Below are positions 21,333-27,270 of a stretch of 27,270 nucleotides of DNA, one piece after another; positions within the stretch are counted from its first letter, which is position 1; the number at the start of each line of letters is the position of its first letter. The stretch is taken from the NCBI GenBank assembly GCA_903885415.1, contig CAISIP010000514.1, positions 1 to 27,270 of the forward strand, written 5' to 3'. Origin of the DNA: an uncultured beta proteobacterium. GTDB taxonomy: Bacteria > Pseudomonadota > Gammaproteobacteria > Burkholderiales > Burkholderiaceae_C. Under the pieces are notes generated by a model. It was not told the DNA's origin. It ran no database searches and saw only the letters and a list, made by a program, of their open reading frames with translations. The position numbers and the translations under genes are program-made.

Positions 21333-22613
21333 CTAGACCCGGATTTCCCCGTCGCCCAGCACCACATACTTCAGCGAGGTCAGCCCCTCGATGCCGACCG
21401 GGCCACGGGCGTGGAACTTGTCGGTGCTGATGCCGATTTCGGCCCCCAGTCCGTATTCGAAGCCGTCGGCGAAGCGGGTGCTCGCATTGACCATCACGCT
21501 GGCCGAATCGACCTCGCGCAAAAAGGCCTGCGCATGCTGGTGGTCACGGGTGATGATCGCGTCGGTGTGGTGGCTGCCGTAGCGGTTGACGTGGGCGATG
21601 GCTTCAGCCACCCCGGCGACCACCTTGATGCTGATGATCGCCGCCAGATATTCCTCGCCCCAGTCCTGTTCGGTGGCGTCGCGCAGCTGCGCAGCGCCGA
21701 CGCCGGCGAGCAGCGCGCGGCTCTCGGGGCAGACCCGCATCTCGACCCCCTTGGCCGCGTAAATAGCGCCGATGCGCGGCAGAAAGTCGGCCGCCGCCGC
21801 GCGCGCCACGAGCAGGCTCTCGCTCGCGTTGCAGGGGCTGTATTTTTGCGTCTTTGCGTTGTCGGCGACCCGCACTGCCATCGCCATGTCGCAGGGATCG
21901 TCGACATAGACATGGCAGTTGCCGTCCAGGTGCTTGAGCACCGGCACCTTGGCGTCGCGGCTGATGCGTTCTATCAGCCCCTTGCCGCCGCGTGGAATCG
22001 CCATGTCCACATACTGCGGCATGGCGATCAGGTGGCCGACGACGGCGCGGTCGGTCGTCTGTACCAGTTGCACGCCGTCGGCCGGCAGCCCGGCTTGCAG
22101 TAGCGCGCGCTGCACCAACGCGGCGAGCGCCTTGTTCGATTCGATCGCCTCCGAGCCGCCGCGCAGGATGCAGGCATTGCCGCTCTTGATCGCTAGGCTG
22201 GCAGCCTCGATCGTCACATTCGGGCGGCTTTCGAAGACCATCGCAAAAACACCGATCGGCACGCGCATCTGGCCGACGCGAATGCCGCTGGGTTGCTGGC
22301 GCATACCGATGATTTCGCCCATCACATCGGGCATCGCTGCGAGCTGCTCGCAGCCCTGCGCTACCGTCTCGATGGCGCGTTCGTCCAGCCGCAGCCGATC
22401 CACCAGTGGCGGCGCGAGCCCGGCGCTGACGGCGCGCGCGATGTCCCGGTCATTGGCGCTTTGCAGCGCCGGTACCTCGCCCCGGAGCATGGCTGCCAAA
22501 GCGCGCAAGCAGGCGTTGCGCGCGGCGGTCGTTGCACGCGCCATGACAGCCGACGCGGCGCGCGCCTGCGCTCCCAGGCAGAGGCTGTACGAAGCCAGGT
22601 CAGGCGGGTTCAT
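21333..22613 (-). CDS. proA: Gamma-glutamyl phosphate reductase
   Basis: The 426-residue enzyme reduces gamma-glutamyl phosphate to glutamate semialdehyde with NADPH in proline synthesis. It has VPIGVFAMVFESRPNVTIEAASLAIKSGNACILRGGSEA, the catalytic cysteine in KYSPCNASESLL (Cys261), the ASTRFADGFEYGLGAEIGIST stretch and GPVGIEGLTSLKY at the end. Length is normal. It follows holA after 34 bases on the same strand. No proB lies in the window. No strong Shine-Dalgarno is seen before the ATG; GGGAAAA is the nearest purine stretch. Confidence 0.96.
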   Translation of the reverse strand: MNPPDLASYSLCLGAQARAASAVMARATTAARNACLRALAAMLRGEVPALQSANDRDIARAVSAGLAPPLVDRLRLDERAIETVAQGCEQLAAMPDVMGEIIGMRQQPSGIRVGQMRVPIGVFAMVFESRPNVTIEAASLAIKSGNACILRGGSEAIESNKALAALVQRALLQAGLPADGVQLVQTTDRAVVGHLIAMPQYVDMAIPRGGKGLIERISRDAKVPVLKHLDGNCHVYVDDPCDMAMAVRVADNAKTQKYSPCNASESLLVARAAAADFLPRIGAIYAAKGVEMRVCPESRALLAGVGAAQLRDATEQDWGEEYLAAIISIKVVAGVAEAIAHVNRYGSHHTDAIITRDHQHAQAFLREVDSASVMVNASTRFADGFEYGLGAEIGISTDKFHARGPVGIEGLTSLKYVVLGDGEIRV

Positions 22614-22647
22614 CGCGGTATTTTCCCATGCCCTGGCACTGCCCGAA

Positions 22648-23703
22648 TCAGCGTGGCACGGCGCAGTGGCGGCACAGCATCATCGCGAGCCTGTGCAGCG
22701 CCTGCCAGCCGTCGGCAGGCCAGTCCGGTAAGCGCAGGCCTTTGACGATGCCGTCGACCTGGTGCGCCGCCAGCAGCAACTCCGAGGCTGCCTGGGCGCT
22801 GATCCGGGGAACGACGCGCTCGAACAGCCGCTCCTTGTGGCCCCACACGCGCTGCTCGCGCAAGGCCATTGGCAGCGGCCGGCCGGCCGCCATCGCGTCC
22901 TTGACCCGCTTGAGCGCGCGGATGTCCTCGCTCAGCGCGTAGTGGACCAGTACCGCGGCCTCGCCCTCGGCTTGCAGGCCGTCGAGCATGCGCTGCGCGC
23001 GCGCGCTGTTGCCGGCCAGAACCGCCTCGGACAGCTTGAACACGTCGTAGCGCGCCACATTCAGCACCGCGCTCTCGACCTGTTCGAAGCTCAGCTCGCC
23101 GGGGGCAAACAGCAGTGCGAGCTTCTGGTTTTCCTGGTGCGCCGCCAGCAGGTTGCCCTCGACCCGGTCGGCGAAGAACTGCAAGCTGCGTTGCCCTTCC
23201 ACGCCGGCCTTGACGCGCTGGCCCTGCAGCGCCAGCCGCTGCGCCAGCCACTGCGGCAGGGCGGCACGTTCCACCGGCTCCAGCGCGATCGAGACGCCGT
23301 TGCTCTCCAGCGCGGCGAACCAGCTGCCGGTCCGGGTGGCCTTGTCCAGCCGCGGCAGCATGACCATGGTGAGCGTGCTGTCGTTGCCACTCGCCTGGGC
23401 GGCGAGTTGCTGGATGGCGCCGCTGCCGTCCTTGCCCGGTTTGCCCGAAGGAATGCGGATCTCGACCAGCTGCTTGTCGGCAAACAGGCTGAGGGAGCCG
23501 CCGGCGGCCAGCACCTCGCTCCAGTCGAAATGGGCCCCCGCGACAGTGTGCGCGCTGCGTTCGGAGAACCCGGCCGCACGCGCAGCGGCGCGAATCGCGT
23601 CGGCCGCTTCCTGTACCAGCAGCGGCTCGTCGCCATGCAGTGTGTACAGGCTTCCCAAGCCGCGCTGCAGGTGCTGCTGGAGTTGGCCGGCCGGGACTTG
23701 CAT
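22648..23703 (-). CDS. holA: DNA polymerase III subunit delta
   Basis: The 351-residue protein is the delta subunit that opens the sliding clamp in the clamp loader. It begins MQVPAGQLQQHLQRGLGSLYTLHGDEPLLVQEAADAIR, the standard HolA start, continues with LPRLDKATRTGSWFAALE, GNLLAAHQENQKLALL and YDVFKLSEAVLAGNSARAQRMLDGL, and ends in the C-terminal helical collar domain. ATG 23703 is four bases after the lptE stop, with an AGG close upstream. Gene order leuS-lptE-holA is conserved widely in proteobacteria. Confidence 0.95.
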   Translation of the reverse strand: MQVPAGQLQQHLQRGLGSLYTLHGDEPLLVQEAADAIRAAARAAGFSERSAHTVAGAHFDWSEVLAAGGSLSLFADKQLVEIRIPSGKPGKDGSGAIQQLAAQASGNDSTLTMVMLPRLDKATRTGSWFAALESNGVSIALEPVERAALPQWLAQRLALQGQRVKAGVEGQRSLQFFADRVEGNLLAAHQENQKLALLFAPGELSFEQVESAVLNVARYDVFKLSEAVLAGNSARAQRMLDGLQAEGEAAVLVHYALSEDIRALKRVKDAMAAGRPLPMALREQRVWGHKERLFERVVPRISAQAASELLLAAHQVDGIVKGLRLPDWPADGWQALHRLAMMLCRHCAVPR

Positions 23704-23707
23704 CAAC

Positions 23708-24208
23708 CTAACGGGTCGACTTGACCGCAGCCAGCCGGCGCAGCAGTTGCTGCACGATGTCGCTTTGCATATCGCGCACCAGCAACGCCTCTTCGGCTTC
23801 CTTGGCCAGCGCCGCCGTCTCGTTGAAGCTGATGTCGCGCTGCTGCAGCAATTCGGTCTCGGCAATCAGCTCCTTGCCATGGGCATCGCGCAGCCTGAAG
23901 CGCAGCCGCAGCCGCAATTGCAGTTCGCGCACCTGCCCCGACGCGTTGACCCCGACCACCGCCTTCTCGCGCTGCTCCGAAACAATGTCAAGAATCGCCT
24001 GCGCACCCGGCTGCAGTTTCGGGTCCTCGATCAGTTGTAGCGTCCCGATCGAGGCCAGGTTGCGTTTGAGCTCCCGGCCCAGTCCCGATGTGGCCGGTAC
24101 CGCCACATACAGCGATGCAAAAGCCAGCTCGGGCGCGCCGCGCAGCTTGAAGCCGCAGCCGGCCAGCAGCCCGACGCCGCACACCAGAAGCAGGCGCCGC
24201 GCGGGCAT
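23708..24208 (-). CDS. lptE: LPS-assembly lipoprotein LptE
   Basis: This 166-residue lipoprotein has a short signal with lipobox LAGC (Cys18), followed directly by GFKLRG, the family hallmark. It plugs the LptD barrel in the outer membrane and is needed to insert lipopolysaccharide. The rest shows the expected alternating beta pattern (RELQLRLRLRFRLRD) and a helical end. Its ATG overlaps the leuS stop by one base (TAATG), and holA follows after four bases, so leuS, lptE and holA are translationally coupled. Confidence 0.95.
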   Translation of the reverse strand: MPARRLLLVCGVGLLAGCGFKLRGAPELAFASLYVAVPATSGLGRELKRNLASIGTLQLIEDPKLQPGAQAILDIVSEQREKAVVGVNASGQVRELQLRLRLRFRLRDAHGKELIAETELLQQRDISFNETAALAKEAEEALLVRDMQSDIVQQLLRRLAAVKSTR

Positions 24209-26850
24209 TACAGCACCAGATTCACCAGCCGCCCCGGCACCACGATGACTTTCTTGACCACTGCCCCCCGCGCCAGCGTCACGAATACCTCGCTGTGCAG
24301 CGCTGCGGCCTCTATCGCGTCGCGGCTTGCATGTGCGGAAACCCGGATCGCCCCACGCAGCTTGCCGTTGATCTGCAGCATCAGCTCGATTTCATCCTGT
24401 TGCAGCGCCGCCGGGTCCACCTCGGGCCAGACTGCATCGAGCAGCTCGCCGAGCGTACGCTGGTAACCGAGCGCGTCCCACAGCGCCTGTGTGATGTGCG
24501 GTGTTGCCGGGTACAGGCAGCGCAGCAAGATGCTGAAACCCTCGAGCGCGGCCGCCCGGTCCGACTCGGATCCATCGGGCTTGAAGTCTTCCAGCGCGTT
24601 GAGCAATTTCATCGCACCCGAGACGACGGTGTTGTACTGCATGCGCTGGTAGTCATAGTCGACCTGCCGGAATACGCTGTGCACCTCTCGGCGCAAATCG
24701 CTCGCTGCGCGGCCGTAGCGGTGCGCGGCGGGGCCGCCATCCGGGCTTACTGCGCCGGCATGTGCCGACAGACGCACGGCGTAATTCCAGAGCCGGCGCA
24801 AGAAGCGATACGAGCCCTCGACCGCTGCGTCGTTCCATTCCAGCGTCGCTTCGGGCGGCGCGGTGAACATGGTGTACAGACGCGCGGTGTCGGCGCCGTA
24901 CTTCTCGATCAGGTCCTGCGGATCCACCCCGTTGCGCTCGCTCTTGCCCATCTTGCCGACGCCGCCGTACTCGACCGGCGTCCCGTCGGCCAGGCTGCCT
25001 CCGCTGATCCGGCCCTGCGCGTCCATCGCAGGCGTCACTTCCGACGGCGGGAAATAGTCCTTGCCGCCCTTTTCGTTGCGCGCGAAGAAAATATGGTTGA
25101 GCACCATTCCCTGCGTCAGCAGCTTGCTGAACGGCTCGTCGACCTGGACCAGTCCGAGGTCGCGCATCACCTTGGTCCAAAAGCGTGCGTACAGCAGATG
25201 CAATATTGCGTGCTCAATGCCGCCGATGTACTGGTCCATTGGCATCCAGTACGCGGTCCCCGCGCCGACCATCGCCTGGTCGTTGTTCGGATCGCAGTAG
25301 CGCATGAAGTACCAGGAACTGTCGACAAAGGTGTCCATGGTGTCGGTCTCGCGCCGCGCGGCCTTGCCGCACACCGGACAGCAGACACCAGCGTGAAAGC
25401 CCTCATGGTGGTTCAGCGGATTGCCCGAACCGTCGGGTATGCAGTCGCTGGGCAGGATCACCGGCAAGTCGTGCTCGGGTACCGGCACCGCACCGTGCTC
25501 GGGGCAGTGGATGATCGGTATCGGCGTTCCCCAGTAGCGCTGGCGGCTGACGCCCCAGTCGCGCAGCCGCCAGGTGGTTTTTTTCTCGCCCAGCCCACGC
25601 GCCTGCAGTTCGTGGCTGACCGCGTCGACCGCCTGCTGGCACGACATGCCGCTGTAGTTGCCCGAGTTGATCGTGACCCCGCGCTGCTTGTCGGCGTACC
25701 AGTCCTGCCAGCGCTCATAATCGTAATGCTCGCCGTCGACCAGCACCACCTGGACGATGTCGATGCCGTATTTCTTGGCGAAAGCGAAGTCGCGCTCGTC
25801 ATGGGCCGGAACGCCCATCACTGCGCCGTCGCCGTAGGACATCAACACAGAGTTGCCGACCCATACCTCGATCGGGTGGCCCTTCAAGGGGTGCGTCACA
25901 AAAAGGCCAGTGGCAACGCCTTCCTTGTCGCGCGTTGCCAGTTCGGCCTCGGTGACCCCGCCTGACTGGAGGGCCGCGATCTTGCGCGCCATGTCGGGCG
26001 AGCGCTCGGCCGCGCGCAGCGCCAGCGGGTGCTCGGGCGCGACGGCGACAAAGGTCACGCCCTTGATGGTGTCGGCGCGGGTGGTGAACACGTACATCCG
26101 CCCGCCCTGGATCAGTTGTCCTTGCGCGTCGCGGATATCGTGCGGGAAAGCGAAGCGCACGCCCTCAGAGCGGCCGATCCAGTTCTCCTGCATCAGCTTG
26201 ACCCGCTCGGGCCAGCCCGGCAGTCGGTGCTGGGTGTGGTCGAGCAGTTCCTGTGCGTAGTCGCTGATCTTCAGGTAGTAGCCGGGTATTTCGCGTTTTT
26301 CCACCGTCGCGCCAGTGCGCCAGCCTTTGCCGTCGATGACCTGTTCGTTAGCCAGCACGGTCTGGTCGACCGGGTCCCAGTTGACGACTTGGGTCTTGCG
26401 GTAAGCGATGCCCTTTTCAAGCATCTTCAGGAACAACCACTGGTTCCATTTGTAGTAGCTTGGGTCGCAGGTCGCGATCTCGCGGCTCCAGTCGATCGCC
26501 AGTCCCATCGCCTGCAGCTGGCCCTTCATATAAGCGATGTTTTCGTAGGTCCACTTGGCGGGTGGAACGCCGTTCTTCAGCGCTGCGTTCTCGGCCGGCA
26601 ACCCAAAGGCGTCCCATCCCATCGGCATCAGAACGTTGAAGCCCTTCATGCGCAGGTAGCGCGTGAGCATGTCGTTGATGGTGTAGTTGCGCACATGGCC
26701 CATATGCAGCTTGCCGCTGGGGTAGGGCAACATGGAGCAGGCGTAGTACTTCTTGCGCGAAGCGTCTTCGGTGACCCTGTAGGCGTCGCGCGCACTCCAC
26801 TGCTGCTGGGAAAGCTTTTCTACCGCGAGGTGGTTGTATTTTTCGTGCAT
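24208..26850 (-). CDS. leuS: Leucyl-tRNA synthetase
   Basis: The 880-residue class I synthetase shows PYPSGKLHMGHVRNYT (HMGH at residues 49-52), the editing-domain stretches FTTRADTIKGVTF (255-267) and GDGAVMGVPAHDERD (340-353), a zinc-type CPVCG near 491, and GVSRQRYWGTPIPI. The KMSKS loop reads KMGKS (633-637). Length fits bacterial LeuS. The leader of about 27 bases has no clear Shine-Dalgarno. It heads the leuS-lptE-holA-proA run. Confidence 0.98.
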   Translation of the reverse strand: MHEKYNHLAVEKLSQQQWSARDAYRVTEDASRKKYYACSMLPYPSGKLHMGHVRNYTINDMLTRYLRMKGFNVLMPMGWDAFGLPAENAALKNGVPPAKWTYENIAYMKGQLQAMGLAIDWSREIATCDPSYYKWNQWLFLKMLEKGIAYRKTQVVNWDPVDQTVLANEQVIDGKGWRTGATVEKREIPGYYLKISDYAQELLDHTQHRLPGWPERVKLMQENWIGRSEGVRFAFPHDIRDAQGQLIQGGRMYVFTTRADTIKGVTFVAVAPEHPLALRAAERSPDMARKIAALQSGGVTEAELATRDKEGVATGLFVTHPLKGHPIEVWVGNSVLMSYGDGAVMGVPAHDERDFAFAKKYGIDIVQVVLVDGEHYDYERWQDWYADKQRGVTINSGNYSGMSCQQAVDAVSHELQARGLGEKKTTWRLRDWGVSRQRYWGTPIPIIHCPEHGAVPVPEHDLPVILPSDCIPDGSGNPLNHHEGFHAGVCCPVCGKAARRETDTMDTFVDSSWYFMRYCDPNNDQAMVGAGTAYWMPMDQYIGGIEHAILHLLYARFWTKVMRDLGLVQVDEPFSKLLTQGMVLNHIFFARNEKGGKDYFPPSEVTPAMDAQGRISGGSLADGTPVEYGGVGKMGKSERNGVDPQDLIEKYGADTARLYTMFTAPPEATLEWNDAAVEGSYRFLRRLWNYAVRLSAHAGAVSPDGGPAAHRYGRAASDLRREVHSVFRQVDYDYQRMQYNTVVSGAMKLLNALEDFKPDGSESDRAAALEGFSILLRCLYPATPHITQALWDALGYQRTLGELLDAVWPEVDPAALQQDEIELMLQINGKLRGAIRVSAHASRDAIEAAALHSEVFVTLARGAVVKKVIVVPGRLVNLVL

Positions 26851-26883
26851 GTCTTGGTCGCAAGCGGGTCGTAGTGCGCTGAG

Positions 26884-26911
26884 ATTTTAGGCCGTTGACC
26901 CGCAGCGTCGA
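26884..26911 (-). promoter_or_regulatory. Probable promoter of the leuS operon
   Basis: On the minus strand TCGACG (26911-26906) and TAAAAT (26889-26884) are separated by 16 bases, with the leuS ATG about 33 bases beyond the -10. The -35 matches TTGACA at four positions. It lies in the 91-base gap after the exbD-like gene. Confidence 0.5.
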
Positions 26912-26921
26912 CTGGCGTCGC

Positions 26922-26939
26922 CCGGCACTGCGCTGCCGG
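26922..26939 (-). terminator. Short hairpin after the exbD-like gene
   Basis: CCGGCA and TGCCGG pair perfectly over six bases around a 6-base loop, two bases after the stop of the exbD-like gene. There is no T-run, so termination may be partial. Confidence 0.35.
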
Positions 26940-26941
26940 TC

Positions 26942-27270
26942 TCAGCGCCGGGTCGATTCTCGGCGTCTGTCGTCTGGGGCCACCGCGCCGGGCTGCGCGA
27001 CAAAGCCGATCCTGCCGATCCCGGCCAGCTGCGCCAGACCCATGACTTCTACCACCCTGCCGTAGGCCACCGCTGCGTCGGCGCGCAATTGCAGCTCGGT
27101 GTCCGGGTTGCGCCCGGCCTGGCGCGTCAGGCGGCGCGCCAGCTCGTCGTCGGCAACCGGCTTGTCGTCCATAAAAGCCTGACCCGCCTTGTCGACGACG
27201 ACCATCACGAAACCGGGTGCTTCGGGCGCGGTGGCGGCCTCGCTGCGCGGCAGGTCGAGCCGGATCGAAC
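26942..27270 (-). CDS. exbD: ExbD/TolR-family biopolymer transport protein, C-terminal part
   Basis: The frame is open to the window edge, so the start and the single membrane helix lie outside. The visible 108 residues read SIRLDLPRSEAATAPEAPGF, then VMVVVDKAGQAFMDDKPVADDELARRL, then DTELQLRADAAVAYGRVVEVMGLAQLAGIGRIGFVAQP. This is the periplasmic domain of ExbD/TolR: V.VD..G...(L/M)ND.PV...EL...L and ...V.LRAD..V.Y..VV.VM...Q.AG...IGFVT. These proteins couple the proton gradient to TonB or TolA. ExbD and TolR cannot be told apart from this end alone; ExbD is favoured by the LDLPRS start. Confidence 0.85.
   Translation of the reverse strand, partial: SIRLDLPRSEAATAPEAPGFVMVVVDKAGQAFMDDKPVADDELARRLTRQAGRNPDTELQLRADAAVAYGRVVEVMGLAQLAGIGRIGFVAQPGAVAPDDRRRESTRR

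Noticed and set aside
24295..25965. Open frame of 556 codons on + opposite leuS
   Set aside because: It is antisense to a certain gene, shows no recognisable domain, and is rich in Arg, Ala, His, Val and Gln as expected from the complement of GC-rich codons.
1..27270. tRNA, rRNA, CRISPR arrays, insertion sequences, attachment sites and plasmid or phage genes
   Set aside because: I looked for these and saw no convincing trace; no transposase, integrase or direct-repeat array was found by eye.

Overview
This window reads as chromosomal DNA of a betaproteobacterium of the order Burkholderiales, probably Comamonadaceae or a close unclassified relative. The base composition is high in G+C. The order fba-purC-purE-purK-Sua5, the leuS-lptE-holA-proA run, a PHA phasin and the Burkholderiales style of the proteins all point that way. 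This is inferred from protein sequence and gene order; no rRNA or tRNA gene was seen. Almost all of the window is coding, and no intergenic gap exceeds 300 bases.

Left edge (1-2839): four envelope-sugar genes in two convergent pairs. They are the C-terminal part of an ArnT-like lipid-linked glycosyltransferase and a GtrA-type membrane protein on +, and a YdjC/ChbG/NaxD-type deacetylase and an ArnC/GtrB-type family 2 glycosyltransferase on -. Together they match the parts list for adding an amino sugar to lipid A: load N-acetylhexosamine on undecaprenyl phosphate, deacetylate it, flip it, and transfer it.

Metabolic block (3104-8885): class II fructose-bisphosphate aldolase, then purC, purE and purK, with a thioredoxin-TPR chaperone (cnoX) inserted in opposite orientation, then a Sua5-type threonylcarbamoyl-AMP synthase broken by a one-base shift in a run of seven C. 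A phasin follows (9125-9667), with its own promoter, a candidate PhaR operator and a clear terminator.

Middle (9780-15965): an unrecognised membrane protein and dacB (PBP4) on -, then a + run of an EamA transporter, tsaB, rimI, a family 4-like uracil-DNA glycosylase and pyrF. With the Sua5 gene, tsaB gives two t6A-synthesis proteins in the window.

Right half (16009-27270), all on -: an exbD/tolR fragment, then leuS-lptE-holA-proA with overlaps or very short gaps, then a LysR regulator 19 bases behind proA. After that comes a polyamine-type ABC transporter operon led by a DUF3830 (cyclophilin-like) protein. The regulator and transporter look like an accessory module placed behind the housekeeping run and reading in the same direction.

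Regulatory signals: TAAAAT -10-like hexamers recur before fba, purC, purE and leuS. At purC, and at the divergent dacB/EamA pair, the -10-like hexamer ends exactly six bases before the start codon and no Shine-Dalgarno sequence is visible, suggesting leaderless mRNAs.
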